From NCBI RefSeq assembly GCF_017985075.1, contig NZ_JAGNYF010000003.1, positions 34,111 through 98,110 on the forward strand: a stretch of 64,000 nt of DNA, read 5' to 3'. The notes beneath the pieces are model-generated. The model ran no database searches and had not been told where the DNA came from. It saw only the letters and a list, made by a program, of their open reading frames with translations. Source of the DNA: Flavobacterium sp. (lineage in GTDB: Bacteria; Bacteroidota; Bacteroidia; Flavobacteriales; Flavobacteriaceae). Shown here in pieces: positions 45,145 through 54,660 of this stretch (within the stretch, counting starts at the first letter, position 1; the number at the start of each line of letters is the position of its first letter). The translations under genes and the position numbers were made by a program.

Positions 45145-46566
45145 ATGAAAAAGCATTTTACATTATTAGCATTTCTGTTACTTATATATAACTCATTTGC
45201 ACAACATCAAGAAATTGCAGAGAAACCTGAAATTTGGAAAGGGAAAACGAATGTCAATATCGATTCAACCTCACTTTTAAGTGTATTCAAAAAAGGAAGT
45301 TTTAACGGGCATTTTCGTTATTTTAATATGAATACAATCAATGAAGGGTCATTAACCGATTACCATGCAAATGCACTTGGTGGTGGAATAAAATTTGAAA
45401 CAGCAAAATTTCATAACTTTCAATTTGGTGTAAGCGGTTACTATATTTATAATATTGGTTCCTCTAATTTTTTGGCAAAAGACCCAACAACAAACCAAAC
45501 TAATCGATACGAAATAGCACTTTTTGATATTAATAATCCTGATGAAAAAGAAAATTTAAGTCGATTAGAAGAGCTGTATTTAAAATTTAATTTCAAAAAA
45601 TCTACTTTTACCATAGGTAAACAATTACTTAACTCATCATTCATTAATCTTCAAGACGGAAGAATGCGACCAACCGAAGTCGCTGGAATTTTGGTAGATT
45701 TTAACGAAATAAAAAACACAACTATCAATACGGGTTATTTGTATGCTATATCACCACGAAGCACAAATAAGTATTATGACATAGGAGAATCTATCGGAAT
45801 TTATCCATCAGGTGTAAACCCCGACGGCACAAAATCCGGCTACGCAACTAATCTTGAAAGCAATGGAATATATATACTTGGCGTTCAAAATGAGTCTGTA
45901 AAAAACCTAAAAGCATTAATATTTAATCAATATGTTGAAAATATTTTCAATACCTCTTTATTACAATTTGATTATAAATATGATTTGAATAAAAATTCGA
46001 AATTACTTTTTGGTTTTCAAACCATCTATCAAACGGCACTTAATGACGGTGGAAATAGTAACCAAAGTAAAACCTATTTTGAAAAAAATGCTAATTCGCA
46101 AACTTTTGGAGGAAAACTTGGTTGGAAAAGCAAAACTTTTGAAGTAACTCTTAACTATAACCGAATTACAGATAGAGGACGTTATTTAATGCCAAGAGAA
46201 TGGGGACGAGACCCGTTTTATACTTTTCTTCCAAGAGAACGAAATGAAGGATTTGGAGATGTAACGGCATATATGACTAAAATAAGTTATTATAGTCCAA
46301 AAAAAACATTCAAAGCATACATAGGAGTAGGACATTATAAAATGCCAGATGTTAAAAATTATAAAATGAATAAATACGCATTACCATCCTACTATCAAAC
46401 GAACTTTGATGTTAGTTATGATTTTCAAGGATTTCTTAAAGGTTTTGATGCGCATTTTCTGTATGTTCACAAATTTAATGATGGTGAAACGTACAACGAC
46501 CCAAAAAATGTTTTTAATAAAACCAATATGAGTACTATTAATTTTATCATTAACTTCAATTTCTAA
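45145..46566 (+). CDS. OprD-like outer-membrane porin
   Basis: 473 residues with a signal peptide (MKKHFTLLAFLLLIYNSFAQ), amphipathic strands throughout and a C-terminal FNF end. The segments FTIGKQLLNSSFINLQDGRM, LMPREWGRDPFYTFLPRERN and GFDAHFLYVHKFNDGETY resemble the OprD family. It probably admits a small substrate across the outer membrane; regulation with the sulfur genes hints at thiosulfate, tetrathionate or a similar anion. This is inference. Confidence 0.7.
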   Translation: MKKHFTLLAFLLLIYNSFAQHQEIAEKPEIWKGKTNVNIDSTSLLSVFKKGSFNGHFRYFNMNTINEGSLTDYHANALGGGIKFETAKFHNFQFGVSGYYIYNIGSSNFLAKDPTTNQTNRYEIALFDINNPDEKENLSRLEELYLKFNFKKSTFTIGKQLLNSSFINLQDGRMRPTEVAGILVDFNEIKNTTINTGYLYAISPRSTNKYYDIGESIGIYPSGVNPDGTKSGYATNLESNGIYILGVQNESVKNLKALIFNQYVENIFNTSLLQFDYKYDLNKNSKLLFGFQTIYQTALNDGGNSNQSKTYFEKNANSQTFGGKLGWKSKTFEVTLNYNRITDRGRYLMPREWGRDPFYTFLPRERNEGFGDVTAYMTKISYYSPKKTFKAYIGVGHYKMPDVKNYKMNKYALPSYYQTNFDVSYDFQGFLKGFDAHFLYVHKFNDGETYNDPKNVFNKTNMSTINFIINFNF

Positions 46567-46580
46567 ATATTGTTATTATC

Positions 46581-47297
46581 ATAAAATCAAGTATATATAC
46601 ATTTTTTTTATTTGCGTTTTTAGTTGCAAGTTCTCAAGAAAGACATCATAATTATTGGTCTAAAGCAATTGTTAACCTTCCTTTGAACGAAAAGTTTAAG
46701 ACAGAAATTGAGTTAATTCATCGAAGACAAAATGATTTTGAAAGCAATAATTTTTTCGATAAAAATTTAGTGCATGCCACCAGAACTTGGATATATTACA
46801 AACCAAACAAAGATGTTGTTTATGGTATATCACCATTTGCTTATTTTTCAAATTACAAAATAATACAAAAAGCAAGTGATGCTGTTGCAAAACCTACTAA
46901 CGAATACCGCTTTACAGCATCACTAGAATTACAACATCAATTGGCTCCTAAATTTTATGTTGTAGATCGAACTGCAATTGAATATAGAGCTTTTGAAGGT
47001 TCTATAGAAAACACTAGTCGTTTGCGAAATAGACTAGCTTTTAGATATGATTTTAATTCAAATTATAACGTAGCTATTGGTGATGAAATATTGATAAATA
47101 CAACTGGAACTGATGTACTACATATTTTTGATCAAAATAGAATATTTACAAATTTTTCATATAAATTAAACTCGTCAGTAAAGCTGGATTTAGGATACAT
47201 TTACATATCACGACTACCACAGATTAATGTTGATTTGATAGATGATAACAATTTCTATTTGAATTTTACCTATACCCTAAAAAAAAGAGATAACTAA
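46581..47297 (+). CDS. DUF2490 family protein without a normal start codon
   Basis: 238 codons if read from ATA at 46581. The frame gives a convincing signal peptide (KSSIYTFFLFAFLVASSQ) and then RHHNYWSKAIVNLPLNEKFK and a beta-barrel-like body ending in YLNFTYTLKKRDN. The only ATG/GTG/TTG-type start that keeps the frame is a TTG at 46683, which would lose the signal peptide. The codon where ATG is expected (before KSSIY) is ATA, 14 bases after the porin stop. Either a single-base change disabled it or a rare start is used. DUF2490 proteins are outer-membrane barrels of unknown role. Confidence 0.7.
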   Translation: MKSSIYTFFLFAFLVASSQERHHNYWSKAIVNLPLNEKFKTEIELIHRRQNDFESNNFFDKNLVHATRTWIYYKPNKDVVYGISPFAYFSNYKIIQKASDAVAKPTNEYRFTASLELQHQLAPKFYVVDRTAIEYRAFEGSIENTSRLRNRLAFRYDFNSNYNVAIGDEILINTTGTDVLHIFDQNRIFTNFSYKLNSSVKLDLGYIYISRLPQINVDLIDDNNFYLNFTYTLKKRDN

Positions 47298-47430
47298 AAG
47301 TAAAAAAAATAGTATTTTTATTTAATTGTTATATTACTTTTACAAAATCAATTCGCGCATTTTTTTACAAATATTGACTTCAGCACTATAACAAACATGG
47401 GCTCTGAAATCACACTAACAATTTTAGCAG

Positions 47431-49563
47431 ATGAAAAAAGTAATATTATTAACTTTTATTTTATTATTTAGTACACAAATACAATCACAAAACCAAAATC
47501 AAAAAATGAAAACCATTCAACCACCAATTGCAAAAATAATTCCAAAAAAGTTAGAAAAACACGGAGATGTAAGAACGGATAATTACTATTGGTTAAACGA
47601 AAGAGAAAATCCAGAAGTAATTGACTATTTAAATAAAGAAAACGAATATTACCAAAAATCAACAGCGCATACCAAACAATTACAAGACGATTTGTTTGCT
47701 GAAATGAAATCCAGAATTAAAGAAGACGACAGCTCTGTACCATATTTTTATAACGAATATTGGTACATCACACGTTTTGAAACGGGTAAAGATTATCCAA
47801 TTTATGCCAGAAAAAAAGGAAGTTTAGATGCAAAAGAAGAAATTTTATTCGATTGTAACGAAATGGCAAAAGGACAATCCTACTTCAATTTAAGCGGAAT
47901 GAGTGTGAGTGGCGACAACAAATTAGTGGCTTTTGGACTGGATTTAGTATCAAGAAGACAATATACCATTCATATTAAAAATTTAGAAACTGGTGAAATT
48001 CTTTCAGATAAAATTGAAAACACAACTGGTGGTTCCAGCTGGTCTACAGATAATAAAACGCTTTTTTATACTGGAAAAGATGCACAAACGCTTCGTTCTG
48101 ATAAAATTTTCAAACATAAATTAGGCACAAATGCATCTGAAGATGTTTTGGTTTTTCACGAAAAGGACGATACCTACAGTACGTTTGTGTATAAAGAAAA
48201 ATCGAAAAAATACATCATAATTGGTTCTGGAAGTACGCTTACAACCGAATATCAAATCTTAGAAGCAAATAATCCTGATGGAAAATTCAGAATTTTTCAA
48301 CCGAGAACTCGTGGTTTAGAATATTCTATTTCTTTTTATAAAGACACTTTTTACATCTTAACCAATGCCGATAAAGCGACCAATTTCAAATTGATGACTT
48401 CACCTGAGAATGCTACATCAAAAGAAAATTGGACCGATTTAATTCCGCATAGAAAAGATGTTTTATTAGAAGGAATTGAAATTTTTAAAAACTATTTAGT
48501 AGTGGAAGAACGTTCAAATGGTTTAAATAAAATTCAAATTAAGCCTTGGGATGGCTCTGGCGATTATTATTTGCCTTTCAACATTGAAACATACACTTGT
48601 TACACGACTTCAAACGTTGATTTCGATACAGATGTTTTACGTTATGGCTACCAATCTATGGCTACGCCGTCTTCTGTGATTGATTTCAATATGAAAACAA
48701 AAGAAAAAACCGTATTAAAAGAGCAAGCTGTTTTAGGTGGAAAATTCGATAAAAACAACTATATTGAAGAGAGAATTTGGGCTACTGCAACTGATGGAAC
48801 TAAAATCCCTATGAGTGTAGTATACCGAAAAGGCATTAAAAAAGACGGAAAAAACCCTTTATTACAATATGCTTATGGTTCATACGGTTCTTCAATGGAT
48901 CCATATTTTTCAAGTACTCGATTGAGTTTAATGGATAGAGGATTCATCTACGTTATTGCACACATTCGTGGTGGTGAAGATTTAGGAAGAGAATGGTACG
49001 AAAATGGAAAATTATTAAAAAAGAAAAATACATTTACAGATTTTATCGATTGTAGCAAGTATTTAATAGCCGAAAAATACACTTCTGCAGAGCATTTATA
49101 TGCTGAAGGTGGTTCTGCCGGAGGTTTGTTAATGGGTGCAATTGTAAATATGGCTCCAGAATTGTATAATGGTGTGATTGCACAAGTACCATTTGTTGAT
49201 GTGATTACCACGATGTTAGACGACACCATACCATTAACAACTGGAGAATACGACGAATGGGGAAATCCGAATGAAAAAAAATATTATGATTATATGTTAT
49301 CCTATTCACCATATGATCAAGTAAAAGCACAAGGGTATCCAAATATGTATGTTTCAACAGGTTTACACGATTCGCAAGTGCAATATTTTGAACCTGCAAA
49401 ATGGGTGGCAAAATTAAGAGTGCTGAAAACAAACAACAAACAATTATTTTTAGATACAAATATGGATGCGGGTCACGGTGGTGCTTCTGGAAGATTTGAA
49501 GCCTTAAAAGAATTAGCCAAAGAGTTTACATTCCTATTCGATTTAGAAAATATTAAAAAATAG
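47431..49563 (+). CDS. ptrB: Oligopeptidase B (S9A serine peptidase), exported
   Basis: 710 residues with a signal peptide ([20 protein letters not shown]), a seven-bladed propeller (about 75-420) and an alpha/beta-hydrolase domain with the nucleophile [11 protein letters not shown], the aspartate in [16 protein letters not shown] and the histidine in [10 protein letters not shown]. The opening [20 protein letters not shown] is typical of oligopeptidase B, which cuts after basic residues. The signal peptide implies periplasmic action. Confidence 0.9.
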   Translation: MKKVILLTFILLFSTQIQSQNQNQKMKTIQPPIAKIIPKKLEKHGDVRTDNYYWLNERENPEVIDYLNKENEYYQKSTAHTKQLQDDLFAEMKSRIKEDDSSVPYFYNEYWYITRFETGKDYPIYARKKGSLDAKEEILFDCNEMAKGQSYFNLSGMSVSGDNKLVAFGLDLVSRRQYTIHIKNLETGEILSDKIENTTGGSSWSTDNKTLFYTGKDAQTLRSDKIFKHKLGTNASEDVLVFHEKDDTYSTFVYKEKSKKYIIIGSGSTLTTEYQILEANNPDGKFRIFQPRTRGLEYSISFYKDTFYILTNADKATNFKLMTSPENATSKENWTDLIPHRKDVLLEGIEIFKNYLVVEERSNGLNKIQIKPWDGSGDYYLPFNIETYTCYTTSNVDFDTDVLRYGYQSMATPSSVIDFNMKTKEKTVLKEQAVLGGKFDKNNYIEERIWATATDGTKIPMSVVYRKGIKKDGKNPLLQYAYGSYGSSMDPYFSSTRLSLMDRGFIYVIAHIRGGEDLGREWYENGKLLKKKNTFTDFIDCSKYLIAEKYTSAEHLYAEGGSAGGLLMGAIVNMAPELYNGVIAQVPFVDVITTMLDDTIPLTTGEYDEWGNPNEKKYYDYMLSYSPYDQVKAQGYPNMYVSTGLHDSQVQYFEPAKWVAKLRVLKTNNKQLFLDTNMDAGHGGASGRFEALKELAKEFTFLFDLENIKK

Positions 49564-49585
49564 TCAAAAAAAAAGACTATTTTTG
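49556..49585 (+). terminator. Terminator of ptrB overlapping the next promoter
   Basis: AAAAATAGTC / GACTATTTTT with a 9-base A loop. The ptrB stop codon lies within the left arm. TATTTTTG at 49578-49585, inside the U tract, also fits the -7 element of the gene starting at 49601. Confidence 0.65.
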
Positions 49586-49600
49586 CACTTTACTTATAAA

Positions 49601-50638
49601 ATGAAACACGAAAAAAAAGTATATAATTCTATTATAGATTTAATTGGAGATACCCCAATTGTAAAATTAAATAACATAAGCAAAAACTTAAAAGGTAACT
49701 TTTATGCAAAAGTTGAAGCAATTAATCCTGGACATTCATCAAAGGATAGGATTGCAAAATATATTATAGAAAATGCAGAAGAGCAGGGTATTTTAAAACC
49801 TGGTGCTACTATTATCGAAACAACATCTGGTAATACAGGATTTAGTTTGGCAATGATTAGTATCATAAAAGGTTATAAGTGCATTTTATCTGTAAGCGAC
49901 AAATCATCTCCAGACAAGTTTGACATGTTAAAAAGCATGGGCGCTAAAGTGTATGTTTGTCCTTCTAACGTTGCTGCTGATGATCCAAGAAGCTATTATG
50001 AAGTAGCAAAACGACTTCAAAAAGAAACACCAAATTCTATTTATATCAATCAATATTTTAATCAATTAAATATTGATGCCCATTATCACAATACCGGAAA
50101 AGAAATTTGGGAGCAGACAAATGGTAAAGTTACACATATTGTAGTTTGTAGTGGAACTGGTGGAACAATTTCAGGTATTGGGAAATATTTAAAAGAAAAA
50201 AATCCTAATATTAGAGTTTTAGGTGTTGATGCATTTGGTTCTGTATTAAAAAAATATCATGAAACAAAAATTTTAGATCCAAACGAGATATATTCAAATA
50301 AAATAGAAGGTTTAGGTAAAAATTTAATTCCAACGGCTACTGATTTTGATATTATTGATAAATATGTGAAAGTTACCGATAAAGAAAGTGCTATTACAGC
50401 CAGAGAAATTTCAAAAACCGAAGGATTATTTGTAGGTTACACATCTGGCGCTGCATTTCAAGCTGTAAAGCAATATGCCGCATTAGGAGAATTTAACGAA
50501 GACAGTAATGTAGTAGTTGTTTTTCCAGACCACGGATCGCGTTATATGAGTAAAATTTATAGTGATGAGTGGATGCAAGAACAAGGTTTTTTAGATGCTG
50601 AAAATAGTGATGATTCAATGAAAATTGAGATAATATAA
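49601..50638 (+). CDS. Cysteine synthase / cystathionine beta-synthase-like enzyme
   Basis: 345 residues from the ATG at 49601 (the upstream TTG is less likely). PLP lysine is in [12 protein letters not shown], the substrate loop is TTSGNTGFS and the phosphate-binding loop is [15 protein letters not shown]-like C-terminal [12 protein letters not shown] matches the other paralogue at 9437-10819, but CBS domains are missing. GHSSKDR replaces GNSVKDR, so substrate preference may differ. It may make cysteine or cystathionine, or release sulfide. Confidence 0.88.
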   Translation: MKHEKKVYNSIIDLIGDTPIVKLNNISKNLKGNFYAKVEAINPGHSSKDRIAKYIIENAEEQGILKPGATIIETTSGNTGFSLAMISIIKGYKCILSVSDKSSPDKFDMLKSMGAKVYVCPSNVAADDPRSYYEVAKRLQKETPNSIYINQYFNQLNIDAHYHNTGKEIWEQTNGKVTHIVVCSGTGGTISGIGKYLKEKNPNIRVLGVDAFGSVLKKYHETKILDPNEIYSNKIEGLGKNLIPTATDFDIIDKYVKVTDKESAITAREISKTEGLFVGYTSGAAFQAVKQYAALGEFNEDSNVVVVFPDHGSRYMSKIYSDEWMQEQGFLDAENSDDSMKIEII

Positions 50639-50656
50639 TAAACATCTTAATCATAT

Positions 50657-50693
50657 AAAAAAAGCGGCTACATTTTTTTAGCCGCTTTTTTTT
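50657..50693. terminator. Bidirectional terminator at 50.7 kb
   Basis: AAAAAGCGGCTA / TAGCCGCTTTTT with an 8-base loop between two convergent genes, with U tracts on both strands. Confidence 0.9.
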
Positions 50694-51684
50694 ATAATTT
50701 AAAATTGACATTTACACTCCATCTGGAGGTAGCTTCAACTAAACCACCCACTAAATTTTGATTTATTGGCAACTGTAAATTAGAACCAAACGACCATTTT
50801 TTATACCCTAATTCAAAGCCAAATTTACTAAAAAGAACATCGCCTGAAGTATTTTTTACTTTTTGGTTGTATTGATAATTACTTTCATACAATTCGCCTG
50901 CAAGACCAATTTGTGGTGCAAATGCAAATTTTTTATTCTCAAATAAATAAAAAATAGTAGATGCATAATTAAACTGATTTCCAAAACGATAGTATTTTTC
51001 GTTTTCATTTTTTATGATATAGTTAATCATATTATTTAATCCGAATTTCTTTTTCTTTATTACGTATTCGGATGTTAAAAGTACATCCCAGCTCCCAGTA
51101 CCTAATTGAAAACTTGGATTTACACTACCTGAATTTGCTTGCTTATAAGCGCCCGTAGGAAGTTTAACACCCATACCTGCTTGTAAATTGTGTTTAAATG
51201 AAGTCGAAACCGTATCTGTTTTTGATTTAAAAACGGTGGTTAATGCCAAAACTGTAATATCACCAATACCACTAATAGATTGATTTTCGCTCTGGGTTTC
51301 ACGCTCATGATTATGATAAGGAATTAAAGCTGAAACTTGAAACTTTTTAAAAACAGGTACTCTGGCCCAAACCTGAACGGTATTAAAATTTTCATTTAAC
51401 CAAGGTGAATTTGAATATAAACCATCATTAGATTTATATTGTTGATTAAAATAGCGTACACCAACAAAATTCGAATTAATCATTGAAGCAAAACCCATAC
51501 TTCCTCCGCTTGCGCCACAACCACAACCATCACAATCATCTAAAAACAAACTTTTAGTCGTGTGTTTTTTTAAATAATTAGTTGTAGGTAAACTAAGTTT
51601 ATAACTAAATTTTTGATTTGGTTTTGGCTTTTCGTGAGCATGTAAAATGGTTGATACAAAAAAAGCAAGTAGTATATTTTTCAT
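50692..51684 (-). CDS. Putative outer-membrane beta-barrel / transporter protein
   Basis: 330 residues with a signal peptide (MKNILLAFFVSTILHAHE), a short cysteine- and glycine-rich stretch DDCDGCGCGASGGSMG near residue 50, and an amphipathic barrel-like remainder ending in RWSVNVNFKL. Such barrels occur with MbnP and di-heme peroxidases, as here. The cysteine cluster could bind metal. It is downstream of the peroxidase by 12 bases, in the same operon. Confidence 0.7.
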   Translation of the reverse strand: MKNILLAFFVSTILHAHEKPKPNQKFSYKLSLPTTNYLKKHTTKSLFLDDCDGCGCGASGGSMGFASMINSNFVGVRYFNQQYKSNDGLYSNSPWLNENFNTVQVWARVPVFKKFQVSALIPYHNHERETQSENQSISGIGDITVLALTTVFKSKTDTVSTSFKHNLQAGMGVKLPTGAYKQANSGSVNPSFQLGTGSWDVLLTSEYVIKKKKFGLNNMINYIIKNENEKYYRFGNQFNYASTIFYLFENKKFAFAPQIGLAGELYESNYQYNQKVKNTSGDVLFSKFGFELGYKKWSFGSNLQLPINQNLVGGLVEATSRWSVNVNFKL

Positions 51685-51696
51685 AATGTATATTTA

Positions 51697-52740
51697 TTAA
51701 TATTCAGCAAATTTTGGATTTGTGATAAACTCGTTGTCAGTTAACGTTTTTAAAAACGCAATAAGATTTGCTTTTTCTTGATTTGACAATGGAATTCCTA
51801 AAGTGCCATTCGAATTTAAACTTGGATCCAAAGTAGTTGAATTTACCATTCCCGAAGAATAATGATTTAACACTGCGTCTAAAGTAAAAAATCGTCCGTC
51901 ATGCATGTACGGCGCTGTAAGTTCAATATTTCTTAAACTGGGTACTTTAAATTTATACAAATCCGCATCTAAAAGAGTTACCCTATAACGCCCAACATCA
52001 TTAAAAGTTGGATTAATTGGCAAACCATTATTTCTAAATGAATTATCAGTAAACAAATCTGTAGCATGACATGTGGCACATTTTTGATTGAAAATAGCAT
52101 AGCCTTGCAATTCTTGCGCAGATAAATTACCTCCCGTTTCATTTCTTCTATACTTATCGAAACGAGAATTTGAAGAAACCATCATTGCCATAAATTGACC
52201 CAACGCTTTGAGCATATTTTCAGAATTAATTTGTTTATCTGGAAAGGCTTGATTGTAAAGTTTTACATACGCGGGATCAGATTTCATCATAGCAATAGCA
52301 GTTGAAAAATCACCATTCATTTCAATCGGACTGGTAAATGGGATAATCGGTTGTAAATCCAAATGAGACGCAGCGCCATCCCACATAAAAGTAGATTGAA
52401 ATGCTAAATTCTGAATCGGAGGTGTATTTCTCGTTCCAATATTATCTCCTACACCATGGCTTAATGAATGACCGTGATGTGTAAAAGCATCTTGCTGAAT
52501 ATGGCAAAATCCGCAAGAAATTATTCCATCTGAAGCCAATCGACCATCATAAAATAATTTTTTCCCTAATTCGAAACCTTTTTCAGTAATAGGATTATTA
52601 ATTGTGTTATACGTGGAAGGTGGAAAATTACTTGGAACTACAAGATTCAAAGGCAAATTCACATATTCACTCTCATCATCAGAATGTTCACAACCAAAAA
52701 ATGACAAAAACGTAAGCAATATTAAATATTTTGCTTTCAT
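51697..52740 (-). CDS. Di-heme cytochrome c peroxidase (MauG/CcpA family), lipoprotein
   Basis: 347 residues with a lipoprotein signal (MKAKYLILLTFLSFFGCEHS, Cys17). Heme sites are CGFCH (about residue 77) and CATCH (about 222). RNTPPIQNLAF and PYMHDGRFFTLDAVLNHY are conserved in the family. It reduces hydrogen peroxide or modifies protein residues. Partners are the barrel downstream and the MbnP-like lipoprotein upstream. Confidence 0.9.
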   Translation of the reverse strand: MKAKYLILLTFLSFFGCEHSDDESEYVNLPLNLVVPSNFPPSTYNTINNPITEKGFELGKKLFYDGRLASDGIISCGFCHIQQDAFTHHGHSLSHGVGDNIGTRNTPPIQNLAFQSTFMWDGAASHLDLQPIIPFTSPIEMNGDFSTAIAMMKSDPAYVKLYNQAFPDKQINSENMLKALGQFMAMMVSSNSRFDKYRRNETGGNLSAQELQGYAIFNQKCATCHATDLFTDNSFRNNGLPINPTFNDVGRYRVTLLDADLYKFKVPSLRNIELTAPYMHDGRFFTLDAVLNHYSSGMVNSTTLDPSLNSNGTLGIPLSNQEKANLIAFLKTLTDNEFITNPKFAEY

Positions 52741-52754
52741 ATCGAAAAAATATT

Positions 52755-52791
52755 AAAAAAGACTGTCATAAGAAAAAATGACAGTCTTTTT
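52755..52791 (-). terminator. Terminator after the MbnP-like gene
   Basis: AAAAAGACTGTCAT / ATGACAGTCTTTTT pair on the minus strand with following T residues. It sits between the MbnP-like gene and the peroxidase gene, so the two may be only partly co-transcribed. Confidence 0.82.
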
Positions 52792-52800
52792 AATTAAATG

Positions 52801-53604
52801 TTAATCATTATGCACATGATGTACTTCAAACATATTACTTAAATTTGAAGTAACTAAAGGTAAATTTGCGCCTCCCATAATCATGGCGCCCATTCCTCCC
52901 ATGTTATTATTAGAAAGACTTATTTTATTTGTTCCATCAATTATATGTTGTAAATCTGCCATAATATGAACTTGAGGAGTAATTGAACTTCTAACTAAAG
53001 CATTGTTTGGAAAATTTAATGTTACTTCAGTATAATTATAGTCTGTTCCTGTTTGTCCAGTATGAACTTTATAATCTGTTGCAGTTGTTACCGTAGGTGA
53101 AGTAAAAGTACCTTCAAAAGCAACAAATTTATAGCCAGCACTCCAACTCCACATCATACCTGCAGTTTGTGCTTGAGTAAGAAAATTACCTTGACCTGTT
53201 GCACCAAGTGCCCATTGCGTTTGATCAACTCCTATTCCAAATTTGATGCTTTTATAATCACCTGCTGGAATATTTGGTAAATTTAATAGCGTACTTGCTG
53301 GAGTTGCTTCATCAATTATAAAGTAACTCTCAGATTTTGGAATTGTATAAGTTGAATTATCTGTTTTTGTTAAAACTATATTGCTTACAATGTATTTTGC
53401 TTTGCTAACTTTAATAACTTCTCCATTAGAGTTTGTATAGTTAGTAGCAAATGCTAAATCTGCACTACCATATACATTGTCAAACTCTACTTTTAAATTA
53501 CCTTTTTCGTCTATTGCTGCTGCAGGTGCATCATCATTATTACAAGAATTGAATACGAAAGCTATAGCTAAAATTGCTATACTATTTTTTAATTGAAATT
53601 TCAT
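52801..53604 (-). CDS. MbnP-like lipoprotein
   Basis: 267 residues with a lipoprotein signal (MKFQLKNSIAILAIAFVFNS, then Cys21). GNLKVEFDNVYGSADLAFAT, NIPAGDYKSIKFGIGVDQTQ and WSWSAGYKFVAFEGTF match MbnP, the partner of MbnH-type di-heme enzymes in copper-related clusters. A His/Asn-rich C-terminus (FEVHHVHND) may bind metal. It pairs with the di-heme peroxidase downstream. Confidence 0.85.
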   Translation of the reverse strand: MKFQLKNSIAILAIAFVFNSCNNDDAPAAAIDEKGNLKVEFDNVYGSADLAFATNYTNSNGEVIKVSKAKYIVSNIVLTKTDNSTYTIPKSESYFIIDEATPASTLLNLPNIPAGDYKSIKFGIGVDQTQWALGATGQGNFLTQAQTAGMMWSWSAGYKFVAFEGTFTSPTVTTATDYKVHTGQTGTDYNYTEVTLNFPNNALVRSSITPQVHIMADLQHIIDGTNKISLSNNNMGGMGAMIMGGANLPLVTSNLSNMFEVHHVHND

Positions 53605-53712
53605 TTTATTTTAGTTTAAATTATAGATAATTGATGCTTGAATAGTTTCAAACATTATTTTTTGGACATAAGTGTCCTTTCCGATTAGAAAAAAACGGAA
53701 AATCTTTTGTAT

Positions 53713-54087
53713 TTAAACTAATTTAGTGGGTGGATGAAAAATCTGAGAACTATTTAAATGAAAATAGTTATTAAAATAATGAGTAGAAATAGCAGCTACT
53801 TTGTAAACACTTTTTTTGATTTCAAAATAAATAGTATTTTGATAAAAAAGCACTTCTATTTCTTGTTTATTTACTGATTTTTTATCTTTTGAATTCGAAT
53901 TTTCTTCTGAAGAAGCTTTTGCCAATTCCTTTTTTAAATGACATTTACCATTACATTCCATTTCTGGCTTGTCTTGGTTTTCACAAAGCTCATTTGCAAT
54001 ATACTCATAGTTAACAAAATAGCTTAAAACTGGTAAAACAGGTTTTACCAGAAATAAAAATGTAATTAAAATAGCTATTTTTTTCAC
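53713..54087 (-). CDS. Small exported protein with a CNGKCHL motif
   Basis: 124 residues if read from GTG at 54087, which gives a signal or membrane segment VKKIAILITFLFLVKPVLPV; an ATG at 54135 would add 16 residues. The mature part has ELCENQDKPEMECNGKCHLK, four close Cys/Met/His groups suited to metal binding, then a Ser/Lys-rich linker. Similar small proteins occur beside metal-related genes in Flavobacteriia. The MbnP-peroxidase cluster lies just downstream. Function unknown. Confidence 0.6.
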   Translation of the reverse strand: MKKIAILITFLFLVKPVLPVLSYFVNYEYIANELCENQDKPEMECNGKCHLKKELAKASSEENSNSKDKKSVNKQEIEVLFYQNTIYFEIKKSVYKVAAISTHYFNNYFHLNSSQIFHPPTKLV

Positions 54088-54278
54088 AATACAAAGATAC
54101 AAAATATTCGAAATAGAGATAAAAATTGATGGCATTTTTTAATTAAAATGCAGAAAAAAAAGCAGAAAAGTAAATTCTTATACTTACTTAAAAAAATAAA
54201 AAAAATAATTATTTGTAAAAAAGGCTTTGATATTGAAAATATTTTTTATTTTTGATAAAACTATTAAAAGATTTAACA

Positions 54279-54608
54279 ATGAAAAATTTATTAGGCGCTC
54301 TTGTTTTGTTTTTAGCTTTCACAGTTAATGCTAATGCTCAAGAAACATTTAAAAAAGTAGACGAGAAAATTGAAGCTAAAAATAATATGGTTGCACTTTC
54401 TGAAGCGATAACCGTAGAAGGGACTTTAAGCGACGATTTAACAAGATTATTTGAATACAAATTCAGAAATTTAAACGAAAATCTTTCAGCAGAAAGAAAA
54501 ATCGAATTAGCGAAAGTAATTGAAGCTAAATTAAGAGCTACTCTTTCTCAAACTCAAATGGAAAGTATTGAAAATAAAAAAGGTTTGTTGAAAAAATTAA
54601 CAAACTAA
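54279..54608 (+). CDS. Small secreted protein of unknown function
   Basis: 109 residues from the ATG at 54279: signal peptide (MKNLLGALVLFLAFTVNANA, cut at AQE), then a charged, probably helical remainder (KVDEKIEAKNNMVALSEAIT, ENLSAERKIELAKVIEAKLR). No recognised family. It has its own terminator and is divergent from the CNGKCHL gene. Confidence 0.65.
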   Translation: MKNLLGALVLFLAFTVNANAQETFKKVDEKIEAKNNMVALSEAITVEGTLSDDLTRLFEYKFRNLNENLSAERKIELAKVIEAKLRATLSQTQMESIENKKGLLKKLTN

Positions 54609-54624
54609 AAATAAATTACTTTTT

Positions 54625-54660
54625 AAAAAGCCCGTTTAGTTAACTAAACGGGCTTTTTTT
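54625..54660. terminator. Bidirectional terminator before hemL
   Basis: A perfect palindrome centred on GTTAAC (GCCCGTTTAGTTAACTAAAC core) flanked by AAAAA and TTTTT, between convergent genes. Confidence 0.9.

Noticed and set aside
27273-47297. Recent horizontal transfer of the sulfur island
   Set aside because: By eye the AT richness and codon use look like the flanks, and there are no transposase, integrase or boundary repeats. Old transfer cannot be excluded.
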